Of a stretch of 64,000 bases of DNA, positions 10,787 through 22,929 are shown piece after piece; position 1 is the stretch's first letter; each line of letters starts with the position of its first letter. Source of the stretch: Salvator merianae (Eukaryota > Chordata > Lepidosauria > Squamata > Teiidae); the NCBI GenBank assembly GCA_003586115.2, contig QVOM02000057.1, positions 5,857,461 to 5,921,460 on the forward strand, in the 5' to 3' direction. A model generated the notes under the pieces. It saw nothing but the letters and a program-made list of their open reading frames with translations, ran no database searches and had not been told where the DNA came from. The position numbers and the translations under genes were made by a program.

Positions 10787-10840
10787 GAAGGGGGCGGGGC
10801 TTTGGGCAGAGGGGAGGAGCCATAATGAATTGACCAATCA
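10787..10840 (-). promoter_or_regulatory. Likely aldo-keto reductase promoter (GC box, CCAAT)
   Basis: Upstream of the proposed reductase ATG (10724) on the minus strand there is a GC box (GGGGCGGGGC, 10791-10800) and a CCAAT element (10834-10838), about 70 and 110 bases from the ATG. A second GC-rich box lies at 10587-10601. This placement supports the 26-nt first coding exon. Confidence 0.5.
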
Positions 10841-11239
10841 AAAGCAAAGTTTAGAACGCGGGAGGGGAGGGAAGGAGCGGCGAGGCTTACGTGGGAGGAG
10901 GTGTTGATGCGCCCGGGAACTCATGGGAGTTGAAGTCCAAAATAAGATTCTGCACATTTTCCCTGAACCTCTTGGATTTTCTCGCTGTTGGTCGAATCCC
11001 ATCACGCCTGAACATCACTGGCTGTGGTGCTACATGAGCTGGAGGGAGCTGAGGCTCTCGCATACCCGACTTTTGGTTGTTTTTGTTTGTAAATGCCATG
11101 TTTTTTTAATTTGCCAGAGCTTGTTTGCTGAGTTTCGTATAATTTTTATTTTTGTATGTTGCTACATATGTTTTTAAGAATGTCTATTTTTGTTATTGTT
11201 TACATTAGATTTTTATCATTTTAATACACACCTCCATGC

Positions 11240-11365
11240 AGTGTTCTTGGCAGAGTTACAGACATGGTTTGCCATTGGCTACCTCTGGGAGGGGCTGGGG
11301 ATTGAACCAGCGACCCTCTGCTTTCCGGGCAGTTTGTTTTACCACTGAGCAACAGCCAGTCCCAG
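11240..11365 (-). mobile_element. tRNA-derived SINE, antisense
   Basis: Read on the minus strand it has an A-box-like CTCAGTGGTAAAACAAACTG and a B-box-like GGTTCAATCCCCAGCCCCTC, then the family tail GGCAAACCATGTCTG. Same family as 12180-12500, 18762-19090, 22440-22926 and 31588-31770. Confidence 0.7.
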
Positions 11366-11734
11366 ACTCTGCTGAGCAGCAACAATGGTGACACAAGAAA
11401 ATAGCAAGGGACTCAAGATGCTTTCGAATGAAACAGCTTATTAAAAGGTCCTCGCAGGACAGAATGTTTAACATTTCCAATCAAAGGCCAGAATGCTTTC
11501 TCCACACCACAGGAGTTGGCTCAAGTATGTGGGCAGAGTGATTTAGTTCCCTGGGGCTTGGAGAGGCTCTTTGTTCTTAAGTACTTTTCACAACCTTAGG
11601 GCTCTCCCAAGGTTGCAGGGCGGAGGGTCTGACTAGGATGGAGGGAGTACTGGGTTCAAAGCAAATCCCTTGCTCAAACGCTGAATGTAACCTGGATAAC
11701 CTTGGATCAACCCGGCCTCTCTCAGCCCAGGACG

Positions 11735-12150
11735 TAAGAGCATAAGAGGAGCCCTGCTGGATCAGGCCACACAGCCCATCTAATCCAGCATCCTGTCTCC
11801 CACAGTAGTCCACCAGTTGCTTCTGGGCACCTCAAGCAGAAGATAAAGGCAAAACTTTCACTTGCTCTTGACCCCCTGCAAATGGCCTTGAGAGGCATCC
11901 TGTCTGTCTCTCCAACCTGGGGGTGGTACCTCGGCATCCATTCCTGTAGCCATTGATACACCTGTCCTCCATGAATTAAGGGGAGCCCTGCTGGATCAGG
12001 CCACTGCCAATCTAACCCAATATCCTATCTCTCACAGTGGCCCACCAATTAATTCTGGGCATCGCAAGCAGGAGACGAAGGCAAAACCTTCACCTGCTCT
12101 CCACTCCCTGCAAATGGCCTTAAGAGGCCTCCTGCCTGTCTCTTCTGTAT
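11735..12150. repeat. Two adjacent copies of the CCCTGCTGGATCAGGCC repeat
   Basis: Copy one (about 11735-11965) and copy two (about 11976-12150) both run from AGGAGCCCTGCTGGATCAGG through AAAACCTTCACCTGCTCT to GGCCTTNAGAGGCNTCCTG, in the same orientation, so the family can sit head to tail. Confidence 0.75.
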
Positions 12151-12179
12151 CTCTGCCAAAAAAACAGCATAAAGGGGTC

Positions 12180-12500
12180 CATGGAGTGGTCATAGCTCAA
12201 TGGTAGAGCAAAGTGCCTGGAAAGCAGGGGGTCATGGGTTTCATCCCCAGCCCCTCCTTGGAATTAGGTAATGGCAACCCCCTTCTGTATCCATGCCAAG
12301 AAAACTACAAAGAGGTACACATGGCATCAACCAAGAATTGGACCCAGCTGGATAGTACCCAGCCATGGAAGCGGCTATAAGTCAGTGACAGAGCAAACTG
12401 CCTGGAAAACAGATGGTTGCCGGTTCTATCCCCAGCCTCTCCCTGGAAGCAGGCCATGGGAAACCACTTCTATATCTCAGAGGCCAAGCGAAGCTCATCT
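12180..12500 (+). mobile_element. tRNA-derived SINE, two head-to-tail copies
   Basis: Two copies with A-box-like GCTCAATGGTAGAGC (from 12195) and a diverged second A box (about 12381), each followed by CTGGAAANCAG, GGTTCTATCCCCAGCC and GGAAACCACTTCTAT-type tails. Reads as a dimer. Confidence 0.65.
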
Positions 12501-13002
12501 TGATAACACCTAACATTACCTGATTACGACAACCGCAAGGAAACAGAGCGAAGATGCTGTTGCTTTTCTGCCTTGCTTCTGAGGGCCACCAGGCTAATCC
12601 TGCCTTCTGCAACGAGGTGCCCTCCAGATGTTTGGCCATCCATTTCCCCTCAGCACCAGCCAAGCTGGCTTCTTGGCATCTGTCTTGAACCTGCCACCTC
12701 TAGCAGACTCATTGATAGCTCCTCACCCACTCTTTCTTTTGTGCATCCTAATATAATTCTCCCAATTACTTTTTAACCAAATTACAGCCACCCCAGAACG
12801 CCTTGGCATTCAAGGCTCGCCGAAGTTGTCCTTCCAATAAAATCTCACTGGATACAAATCTGACAGATACCGGGAGAGGCTGCTTGTGGCAAGTTAATGC
12901 TTTTGGCAAGGCTTCACCTTTTCCCACAACCCTTTGCCAAAAGGGAGAGAAAATCAGAGCGACAGAGCCAAAGCCCGCGCCGGTAGCAGTGGCCGCAGAC
13001 GG

Positions 13003-13017
13003 CCAGCAGAGGGCACT
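13003..13017 (+). promoter_or_regulatory. CTCF-type motif
   Basis: CCAGCAGAGGGCACT fits the CTCF core CCASYAGRKGGCRSY at every position, on the plus strand, at the edge of a GC-rich segment. No repeat was recognised at this spot. Confidence 0.5.
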
Positions 13018-13019
13018 GG

Positions 13020-14960
13020 ACGCCGCTTCTTGAGCGAAACCCTGGGAATTTTGGGGCGGCGAGAAGGGGAGGAGGAACCCCCGCCTATTATTTTACACCT
13101 GCCCGTTTGATGGCTGGAGGCATTGCAAGGGACAGTCTCCCTCTTAAAGAGAAATAAAAATAAAAATAAAAAAAGATGCAGCGCCCGCCCGCTCGCCTGC
13201 TCGCCTCTTTACCCACCACCGCAAGCAGCCAGATTCTCAGAAGTGAGGAAGATACCGCATCCAAATCTAGACGCATTTTTAAGCCGCCCCTTCCTGGCTC
13301 ATAAGGAAGGGCATAGGTTCTCTCTCTCCCCTCCCCAATCCATCTCCCCTCTCCGCAATTTCCTCTTTCAAACCTTTCTTCGGTGTGTGTGGGTGGGGTG
13401 GGGTGGTGGATCTCGAGGAATCCCATTTCTCCTGCCCTTACCCGATCTGGCGAGGAGGTGCTACGAATGGGGAGGGGGAAACCCTTCGCTCTTTTTGCAG
13501 GGAATGCACGCACTAGCTTACACACACACACCCCGCAAATAAACACAAACACAACGCCTCTGCCGCTTGCAAAAGGCGAGCAATACTTAGCCAGGACGCG
13601 CGATTCTTCCAGGGGAAGTTTTTTAGGGAGGGGGGGTTAGGGCTGGGCAGGGAGTGCAGCTCAAGGCGATCCCTTTCCCCTCCCCAGCCCCCGCCGCTTG
13701 GCGTGGAAAGCGATCGGCAAGACACTGCGCCCAGCAGCCGCCCGTGCCCAGAATACATACAGAGCCAACGCGGCCAGGCCGACTGCAAAATAGGCGAAGA
13801 CAATGGTTGGCCGCCTGCTGCCAGGGCCTGGAATTGCAGGTGACTTTTTTGGGGGGTGCTGGCAGCCCTCCAGCGAAGGATGGGGGTCCGAAAGCGAAAA
13901 TCCCTCTTTCTGGGGTCCCAAAGAGCTTCCTTTTGCTGTTTTGTCCGGATTAGTGGGAATCCGTTTTGGCAGCGCTGGTGAACCACTGATGTTTTATTGG
14001 TTATTGACTCTTGATTCTTTCTCTTCCTTTCTTCTGAGAGCCAAGAAAGCACAGAGGTAACTACCACCCGCCCTTCAAGGCTCTTTTCTGAAGAGCTTAA
14101 AGACCGTGCATCTCCAGCAGAAGACGAAGGCAAAACCTCCACCTTTCTTCCGCTCCCTGCAAATGGCCTTTAGAGGCATCCTGCCTGTCTCTCCTACCTG
14201 GAGGTGGTACCTAAGCATCAATTCTAGTAGCCATTCTCCAGTGAAGCTTGCCCTGGAAATGGAATGGCTTCCATGGCCAGAACTGAGAGATTGTCTTACG
14301 GGTAGAACTAGGTTGGTTTCCTGGGAGGCCAGAGGTGAAATACGGTCCTCTTTATCAATGAGGATATTTCAGCCTTTCCTACAGGGATTTTGTTGAGACA
14401 GAAAGTGAAATTGGGGGCATTAGGGTAAGTGTATTGAGGACTTCGTTTTGGGTGGAACGGTTGAGCAACTGCTTAGAAAGCGAAGGATCCCAAGTTCACC
14501 GCCAGCATCTTCCCAGAAGGTGGTCATGGCAAACCACTTTTGTAGGGCTGCCAAGAAAGCTGTGCCCACGAAGGCATCAAGAATGGAGGTCTGACCCAAG
14601 GGCATCTTCACCATCCCTTCCCAGATGGACCAGGTTTCTGCTGTTGGACATCTGGGAGAATTCTGAACCAACCAGGGACTTAGAAGAGTCCTCCTTGAGG
14701 GATGTGGTAGAGGATGGGTTGGCAAATTTCCCTGGCAGGAACTCCATCTTTTGTGATTGTTTATCACAGGGGGCAACTGTATGTTATATGGGTTGGGGAA
14801 ATAAATTTTCCCACCTTCTTGGACTCCTGCTTGGACACTTGGCATGGGTGTGAGAGAGCCAGGTCTTTCTTTCTGGCACCTTCAGAGATGGTCTTCCTGC
14901 AACGCCATTCAGGGCACCCATTGGCAATGTGGAGCACCATGGGATTCCTTTTCTCTCTGG
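13020..14960. other. GC-rich intergenic stretch without a recognised gene
   Basis: 13020-13980 is CpG-rich with A-rich and CA runs. 14104-14240 is a truncated copy of the CCCTGCTGGATCAGGCC repeat tail, and 14450-14600 a diverged tRNA-derived SINE. No exon with family similarity was seen on either strand. Confidence 0.5.
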
Positions 14961-14969
14961 TTGCTTACT

Positions 14970-15072
14970 TATCCATCCATCCATCCATCCATCTATCCAT
15001 CCATCCATCTGTCTATCCATCCATCTGTTTGTCCGTCCATCCATCCATCCATCCATCTATCCATCCGTCCAG

Positions 15073-15135
<63 letters not shown>

Positions 15136-15357
15136 CCTACCTATCCATCCATCCATCCATCCATCCATCCATCTATCCATCCATCTGTCCATCCATCCAT
15201 CTGTCAATCCATCCATCTGTCAATCCATCCATCTGTCAATCCATCCATCCATCCGTTCATCCATCTATCTATCTATCTATCTATCTATCCATCCAAATAT
15301 GCATCCATCCATCCATCTATCCATCCATCCATCTGTCCATCCATCCATCCGTCCATC
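14970..15357 (+). repeat. Compound (ATCC)n/(ATCT)n tetranucleotide microsatellite
   Basis: About 390 bp of CCAT and CTAT units, with a pure CTAT core near 15073-15135. It stays open in several frames as Ser/Ile/His/Pro and Tyr/Leu/Ser repeats; this is simple sequence, not coding. Confidence 0.97.
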
Positions 15358-15559
15358 CTGCCCTATACCCAAAGGTCTCAGGGTTAGGGTTACAAAAAAA
15401 TCAGTTATAAAAATAGATAAAATAAATTATCTGTGACCTAGGCACCAGGGCTTAGAAGCTTCGCTGGAGCCCAGAAAGCTCTCAGCTTGGTACCCGCCAC
15501 ACGGTAGCCCCTCCCCTCACCCCAAGGCAGGGATAAAAATACGCAGTTTCTCCCCCCCC

Positions 15560-16461
15560 CCCCAATACTCTGTCTGAGGCAGTTTAAAGGGATGATTTTC
15601 CCCGCTGGACCAGGGTTCGGGAGTTATTTCTCCCGTTGCAGCTCTAATTGCCCCCCGCCCCCGGCTTCCCCCTAGACCTGCCTGCAAGCAGAGCACCGCC
15701 CAGACCTTCCTTCTCACCTGCTCGAATTGGGACGCTTGTTTTGTGTTTGGGATTCTCCGCCGGATTTAATCCTGCCAGCCGGGACCAACCGGGAAGGCAC
15801 TGGTGGGGGGTGGGGGGGAATATGGACCTTATTGGCGTCTCGCTTCCCTGCTGGCGCCCCTCTCGGGGGTGGGGGTGGGATTTTCGCAGGACCCGGTCGG
15901 GACCCGGCCGGGGTGTACGAAGAGGGGGCAGAAAAGACCCGGGCGAAAAGATCGCAGCGTCTCCCTCCCTGTCTCTCTGCCTCTCTTCCCTCCCCCCCCC
16001 CAACTCCATTGCAGAAGCTGCTGCGCGCGGTCCTCTCCGCCCCCCCCCCCCCGCACCAAGGCTCTCCAGGGTGGAGCAAAGGAGAATTGATGCTGATTTT
16101 GGTCGCATAAGCAAAGCAACCTCCGCTCGCCCTGCCAAGCTCGCCGGCTTCGCTGGAGAAAGCTGCTTCGTCCGTCCCAGACAGAGCCACCTTACCCCCC
16201 ACACATCTCCAGCCTGGTCCAATAGACCGACTCTTGCTTTGCAAGCAAAACAGGAGCAGCGGCACAGAGTGAGGTGGGGGGGGAGAGAGAGAGAGAAGGA
16301 AGGAAGGAAGACACCAGCTGCTCCCCCCCCCCGCGCCCGCAACATGGACAAGCCAGCTAAGGCAATAATCCGCCCCCACCCCTGAGTCCTCTCCAGGCTG
16401 GGGAGGGAGGGGGTAATTCGTACGAAGATCGGCAAAGATTCGGGGGCCCCCCGGCAAGCAG
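15560..16461 (+). promoter_or_regulatory. CpG-rich segment, candidate SLC8A4 promoter and non-coding exon 1
   Basis: Strongly GC-rich with CpG clusters (GACCCGGCCGGGG, GCTGCGCGCGG) and a consensus donor AAGCAG|GTAAGG after 16461 on the plus strand. It is 7.8 kb before the first coding exon of the exchanger. NCX genes usually have a remote non-coding leader exon, so this is the best candidate. No transcript evidence. Confidence 0.35.
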
Positions 16462-16701
16462 GTAAGGAGGGGAACGCTTCTTTCTGGGGGAGGGGGCAGC
16501 AGGTGTGGAGGGTATATTAGGGGCGCGCGGGGGGGAAACTCTTTCCATTGGTGGTTTTGTGTGGCCCCCGTTCGGCCGAGTCAGGGGTTCCTCGACTCTC
16601 ACTTTCTCTGCAACAAGAATCGGCAATTTCGTCCCCCCCCCCCAGTTCTCTGCTCTTTCCACCCCAACAGGGCAACGGAAAAATAAAGTTGAGGATGGGC
16701 A

Positions 16702-17425
16702 NNNNNNNNNNNNNNNNNNNNNNNNNNNNNNNNNNNNNNNNNNNNNNNNNNNNNNNNNNNNNNNNNNNNNNNNNNNNNNNNNNNNNNNNNNNNNNNNNNN
16801 NNNNNNNNNNNNNNNNNNNNNNNNNNNNNNNNNNNNNNNNNNNNNNNNNNNNNNNNNNNNNNNNNNNNNNNNNNNNNNNNNNNNNNNNNNNNNNNNNNNN
16901 NNNNNNNNNNNNNNNNNNNNNNNNNNNNNNNNNNNNNNNNNNNNNNNNNNNNNNNNNNNNNNNNNNNNNNNNNNNNNNNNNNNNNNNNNNNNNNNNNNNN
17001 NNNNNNNNNNNNNNNNNNNNNNNNNNNNNNNNNNNNNNNNNNNNNNNNNNNNNNNNNNNNNNNNNNNNNNNNNNNNNNNNNNNNNNNNNNNNNNNNNNNN
17101 NNNNNNNNNNNNNNNNNNNNNNNNNNNNNNNNNNNNNNNNNNNNNNNNNNNNNNNNNNNNNNNNNNNNNNNNNNNNNNNNNNNNNNNNNNNNNNNNNNNN
17201 NNNNNNNNNNNNNNNNNNNNNNNNNNNNNNNNNNNNNNNNNNNNNNNNNNNNNNNNNNNNNNNNNNNNNNNNNNNNNNNNNNNNNNNNNNNNNNNNNNNN
17301 NNNNNNNNNNNNNNNNNNNNNNNNNNNNNNNNNNNNNNNNNNNNNNNNNNNNNNNNNNNNNNNNNNNNNNNNNNNNNNNNNNNNNNNNNNNNNNNNNNNN
17401 NNNNNNNNNNNNNNNNNNNNNNNNN
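16702..17425. other. Assembly gap (724 N)
   Basis: A run of N flanked by GC-rich sequence and a G run. Part of the CpG-rich region is missing. Confidence 0.98.
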
Positions 17426-18760
17426 GGGGGGGATTGGTGGCTGATGCTGCCCCCTCCCCTTGCGTGCCCCTCCCGCCAACAACAGCAGCAACCCCCCCTC
17501 CCCCCGCTGTCCAGGAATCACTTTCACACACACACTCACAGAAAAACACACGCAAGCCCCGTCCGGAACTTGGCTCCAGCCCAGAGCTCTGCGTGCCAAG
17601 GGTTTAATAAGGGGAATCCCCCCCCTCCCGGACTCCCTCCCCCTCCCCCCTCCCCGCTTCCCACTTCCTTTCCTTCCTCCCCACATGCGGCGGGGATGCT
17701 CCTGACAAGGGCAGGAAGGGCTCCTCCCTCCCCATCTGTGGGGGCCAGCAAGAGGATTCGGAACCAACTGCACCAGCAGCAGGCAAGGGGAAGCACGTGG
17801 GCACGCAGCCTGGTACCAGGAAGGGCATAGCCCCGGCCAGAGGGTGCTGGCACTGCCTGGCACCCGTGCCGCTCAACAGCTCACCCTGGTCCTCGGGGGG
17901 GGGAGGCTGAGTGGCTGCTCCGGGGGTGCAGAGGCAACGCCGGTCCTTGCAGGGGCCTTTTGTAAGCAGCCCCCCACCCCTCCATGGTCCACTGCGTGGC
18001 ATGGCGCTGGGCGGGCAGGCACATCTGAAGCTGTGCAAAGATGGAGTGCAGGAGAGGCGGTGGGATCACCCATAGGGTGCAAGGGCTGCTGTGCAAAAAA
18101 ATAAAAAAGGAAAAAGATGGATGAGTGGATGGATGGATGAATGAATGGAGATGGAACTGCCAAGATGCCCACCATCTTGCCAAGTCACTCTGAGCATCGG
18201 TGGCTTTCCCTGGGGAATTCTTGGGAGATCATGCTGGAGAGAGAGCCTGGCACAGTTTTGCACCCTTGGCAGTGCCAGCTGACCGTGCCAAGGCAGAGAG
18301 ATCAGCGTTGGCATCGGCGTGGCATCAGCCGTTTCGGGTCACAGAAGAAGAAATGGCACACATTTGTTACTATGTGTTTGGGGAGGTTGTCCCCAGAAAG
18401 GACCAAAAGGTGAGGCAGTTGGGTATGTGAGGTGACCAGTCAACCCACCTGCCTGATTCTAGGGCAAAACCATCCTTCTGCTCATCTTCTGCTCACACTG
18501 CCAGCCTTGGGAATGATTGTGCTGTCCGATGCTGAAACATAAGAAGAAAACCATGTCTATGCAGTCAACCCTCAATCCTTCACAACTGTCTCGTTGTAGA
18601 GTTCATTCCTCTATGTGGACTAGACTCTGGGACTGCCAGTTGAATGTGGGGGCAAGGCAACCCACCCCCATTCGCTTCTTTGCCTTCGTTTTTTCTTCAC
18701 AGCAACCCTGTGAGATAGGTTAGGCAGAGAGGCAGGGTGTGGGCCGAGTCACCCAATCAG
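17426..18760. other. Intergenic stretch, no gene recognised
   Basis: GC-rich at the left (CT-rich and A-rich runs), then a short GGAT microsatellite (about 18117-18148) and a MIR-like antisense fragment at about 18670-18765. Confidence 0.5.
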
Positions 18761-18761
18761 C

Positions 18762-19090
18762 TTTCATGGCTCAGTGATGGAGCAAACTGGATGGACAGCA
18801 GAGGGTTGCCGGTTCGATCCCCAGCCTCTCCCTGGAAGTGGGCAATGGCAAACCACTTCTGTATCACTGCCTAGAAAACTGCACAGAGGTGACCATGGAG
18901 TCTGTGAGTGACTGTAGCTCAGTGATAGAACAAATTGCCTGCAAACAAAGGATTGCCGGTTTGATCCCCAGCCTCTCACTGGAAATAGGCAATGGCAAAC
19001 CACTTCTGTTTCTCTGCTAAGAAAACTGCACAGATAGGCCGACGGAGGTGCCCATGCGGTCCACCAGTGGTCAGCCACGACTCAGCAGTA
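18762..19090 (+). mobile_element. tRNA-derived SINE, two head-to-tail copies
   Basis: GCTCAGTGAT A boxes at 18769 and 18917 (148 bases apart). Each is followed by a B box (GGTTCGATCCCCAGCC or GGTTTGATCCCCAGCC), GGCAATGGCAAACCACTTCT and AAGAAAACTGCACAGA. A clear dimer. Confidence 0.8.
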
Positions 19091-20479
19091 CCCAACCGCA
19101 AAAGGAATTGGAACCCAGGTCCTCGGCTGATACTCTGCGCTCTGCAGGCAATAGGAAACCCTGCCCAGTTTGAAGGGAGGGCAGCTCTGGTGCACTTGCG
19201 CAAACAGTGCTGTGCCATGCACCGTGCCCTCTGTGTACCAATGTGCCATCTGGCCGCACAGATAACGGCTAGCTGTACTGGAAACGCCATGCTCATCATT
19301 CCATTGACGAACCACGCCGCGAGCCTCATGGTTTGGCCTTTTTATTTACTGCTTCCTTTATTTCTTCTCACGTCCTTCTCCCTTCCAACACACACGCCAA
19401 AGGAGACGCAGATTCAGGACTGGTACCTTGGCTTCTAAAACCAGAGGGTTTTGCACACAAGCACACATATACACACACACACACAAACAACCCCACATTT
19501 TGGTGGTGCCTCAGATTTCCCCAGAGCCATTGCTGTGCAGAAGAGGTGAGGAAGTGTGGACTGACCCCACCAACACACACACACCACTCGAGGAAGGCAA
19601 GCAGAAGGAAAATATTGTTCCACCAACGGCAGCGGTGGATTAAACGGTAGAGATTACAAAACCAGATTGCCTGCTCCAACCGAGGGCCGATTTAGGGCAG
19701 AGATGCAAACAGAGAGAAGCGGCCGGAGGACCTGGGACAATGGAAATTAAATAAGGCCTGGAGGGGTGTGTGTGACGGAGCCCACCCCCCTATTTTGCTA
19801 ATAGTTCAACGAGTGTATTTTCAGGGCAAGAACCATAACGTGCTTTTCTCCTACTGCCCCCAGCTGATCTCCCCATTTCCCCAGGCACAGAGAAGTTTCC
19901 TTTTTTTTTCTAGGAAATGCTCTCCCTGTTCTCCTTCCCTAATGTAACTGAAGTTCCTTTCTCCTCCACTGTCCCTGAAGATTTTGCCTAGAAAGGCTTG
20001 TGCGTGTGTGTGTGTGTGTGTGTGCGTGTGTTTCATTATTATTTTTACTACTTCTAGATGTTAGAACAGCACTTTTGTGTTGCTGATGCCCTCGACACTA
20101 TGAAACCAATGCATCATATTAATTTCTGGGAACAACCATTACCTTTCTCAGCTTCCTAGCGCAGGGACTCCCAGAAGTGTAAAAGATGTGAAGTATATTG
20201 CTGGTTGAAGAAGCCGAGATGGGTAAACCCAGGACCTTCCTAGATGTTTTGCCAGCCTAAAACTCCTGTCGGCTCCGCCAACCGGCATGGTCAGAGGTCA
20301 GAGCTACCAGGCCCTGTCTGGACCCTGGTTCAGCACCTCCTCCAGACTGACTGCGTTTGGCAGAAGGCACCCAAACGCATCTTTCCATATGACCTGGGCT
20401 GCCTGCCTCCCTGTGGAGAGCCAGGGTTCAAATTCTGCCCTTAGAGTTATGGCGTCCCAAGGAGACCGTACCTCTCTTC

Positions 20480-20985
20480 AGGTTTCTCTTGGAACCTGTG
20501 ACCTGACTGCTTCTCCTCACGGCCTGGCAAGAAACAGCAACTCCGAGGTACTCCACTGATTGCCTGTCTTCTACAGAGCCCAATTTAAGGTTCTAACACC
20601 AACCTATAAAGCCCTAAACAATGTGGACCCTAAATAATCTAAAGGAGCACCTCCTCCCATTGAAACCTCTCATGGTAGTGCCACCTCTACCTATCAACCG
20701 TAAAAGGTACAAGGGCATGTAAGAAGGGCCTTTCCTGTGGTGGCCCCAGACTGCAGAATGACCTCAGCTCCACCCTACGTTCAGATGCATGATAAAGATG
20801 CGGATTTTTACCCTAGCCTTTAGTTGAAGAGGTAGCTTGTGCTCCCTTTTTCAGGCATTGGTCGTGGTGACTTTTCATGAACAGCGTTTTAACTGGGGTT
20901 TTGTACTGGTTTTATTGTAACCTGCCCTGAGATCTTAGGGTATAGAATGGGATAGAAATGTATATAAATCAATCAATCAAAGGAA
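20480..20985 (+). mobile_element. LINE 3' end (L2/CR1-like)
   Basis: Runs from the reverse-transcriptase tail region (CCCAATTTAAGGTTCTAACA, CCTATAAAGCCCTAAACAAT) to the 3' end CCTGCCCTGAGATCTTAGGG plus an AATC tail. The same 3' end occurs at 23140-23320, 49500-49565, 54700-55375 and 56240-56562, and antisense at 33415-33770, 38375-38760 and 47218-47560. Frame is broken. Confidence 0.65.
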
Positions 20986-21444
20986 GAGAGAATGGGGCAT
21001 GCCAGTGTAGTATATTGGCTAAGGCAGGGAGACTCAGCAGCTGCAAAATTCAAAGCCGGTTCTTTTTTCATTACACACCGAATAGAACTGGCATGAACTG
21101 ACTGACCGGCCCACCGACCCCTTTTGGCCCTCCGGCTTCAGCTTGGGCAACCCTGGGGTGGAGAGAAAAAAGACCCCTCCAAAAGCTAGAATCAAGGGAC
21201 ACCAAATTATAGAAGTCAATTATTTTCTCTACCTCATCTTCAGGGTGGATAATTAATTTTTTTTTCTTTGAAAGTGGCTCTGGGCCACTTTCAGGCCTGA
21301 TTGTACATATTCTTCCTGTCGGTGTCTGCAGACATACCTTGCAAAAAAATGGCATCACTGGTAAAAGCCAGGTAGCGTAGCAGCCAGGCTGTCAGGCGAG
21401 AACCGAAGAGTCTTGGGTCTGAATCCTTGCCTTGCCATGAAATC

Positions 21445-21600
21445 TCTCAAGGCCGTTTGCAGGGAGTGGAGAGTAGGTGAAGGTTTTGCCTTCGTCTTCT
21501 GCTTGAGACACCCAGAAGCAATTGGTGGGCCACTGGGTAAGTCAGGATGCTAGAGCAGATGGGCTGTGGCCTGATCCAGCAGGACTCATGTTCTTCATGG
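21445..21600. repeat. CCCTGCTGGATCAGGCC repeat, reverse orientation
   Basis: Contains GGTGAAGGTTTTGCCTTCGT, GCAATTGGTGGGCCACTGGG and GGCCTGATCCAGCAGG, the complement of the family landmarks. It is embedded in a diverged MIR-like SINE (about 21370-21700). Confidence 0.7.
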
Positions 21601-22439
21601 GTGATCTGGCCTATGCCATGGGGTTGTTGTGAGTCAAAAACAAGGGAGAGGAGAAAGATGTGAGTTACTGGATGCCACCAAAGAAAATAGTGCAGATATT
21701 TTTCCAAGCCAGAAAGGATGGGAGAGGCACGCATGACAGTAACCCTTCGCTAAATATTTCTTTGCCCTCCTTAGAGAGGAAATAATTTGAACGTACCAAA
21801 CGAGGGCAAGAGGGAGAGCTTTTTGGACATCTTCCGGAGCTGGAACAGGGTCCAGAATTTGGCTGGGTCTCTCAGTCTTGCTTCCACACGCCCGTCAACC
21901 ATGCCTGGGAATCAGATACAGTATAAGCTGAAGATGGATTGATCATAAAATTAATAATTAGCATTCCTAATGCGCCTTGGCAGCAGGCAAAGTACAATGG
22001 CTGAGTTATAAAGTACATGCAGGCTTACGACCCAACGGCGTGTGGTTTTTACGATCCCCATTTGACTTGCCTCATCTGCCCTCCATGCCTAGTGAGCCAA
22101 CCTGATGGCATTCCAGTTCAGGCGGCGCACGTTTGCTCGCGAGAGGTCCCGCTTCGTCTGCTAGGCGCTGCAACAAAACACATTAGGAGACTGGAGATGC
22201 TTTCCCTTAAAAATTAGCACATCATGACGGTTTAATCCTGCTTATTATACAAAGGAAGGCGTTCAGCGGCCTTTGCTGTCTGCAGTTATCGGGGGCGGGT
22301 GAGGAAAAGGGAGCACAATGCTGGCGTTTTTGTTCTGCGTACAAAGGGGCAGCCTTGCCCATTGCAACCGGGAGGATACATAGCAAGGAAACTTATTCAG
22401 TTGTTGCTGTATTTTGGGGTACCACTGAGACACGACTGA

Positions 22440-22926
22440 CACCTTGGATGACTCCCTGGGCACCTCTATGCAGTTTTCTTGGCAGAGATACAGAAGTGGT
22501 TTGTCATTCCCTACTTCCGGGGAGAGACTGGGGACTAAACCAGCAACACTCTGCTGTCCTGGCAGTTTGCTCTACCACTGAGCTGTGACCACTCCATGGG
22601 ACCCTCTATGCAGTTTTCTTGGCAGTGATACAGAAGTGGTTTGCCATTCCCTACTTCCGGGGAGAGACTGGGGACTAAACCAGCAACACTCTGCTGTCCC
22701 GGCAGTTTGCTCTACCACTGAGCTATGGCCACTCCATGGGTTCCTCTATGCAGTTTTCTTGGCAGAAATACAGAAGCGGTTTACCATTCCCTTCTTATAG
22801 GGAGAGACTGAGGATCGAACCAGCATCCCTCTGCTGTCCAGCAGTTTGCTCTACCACTGAGCTATGACCACTCCATGGGTGGTCATAGAAACTATGCAGT
22901 TTTCTTGGCTGAGATATGGAAGTGCT
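22440..22926 (-). mobile_element. tRNA-derived SINE, antisense trimer with 140-bp period
   Basis: CTCTATGCAGTTTTCTTGGC begins at 22464, 22604 and 22744, exactly 140 bases apart. Each is followed by the complement of the B box (GGGGACTAAACCAGCA or GGATCGAACCAGCA) and of the A box (TGCTCTACCACTGAGC). A fourth, truncated unit starts near 22886. Confidence 0.85.
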
Positions 22927-22929
22927 ATA

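Noticed and set aside
14714..15436. 152-240 aa frames of Ser/Ile/His/Pro and Tyr/Leu/Ser repeats
   Set aside because: Translation of the ATCC/ATCT microsatellite in three frames.
15644..16457. Long minus- and plus-strand frames (245-263 aa) at 15.6-16.5 kb
   Set aside because: CpG-rich sequence lacks stops in several frames; the proteins are Arg/Gly/Pro-rich with no family match.
16505..17863. Open frames of 298-448 aa across 16.5-17.9 kb
   Set aside because: They exist only because 724 N were read as codons without stops.
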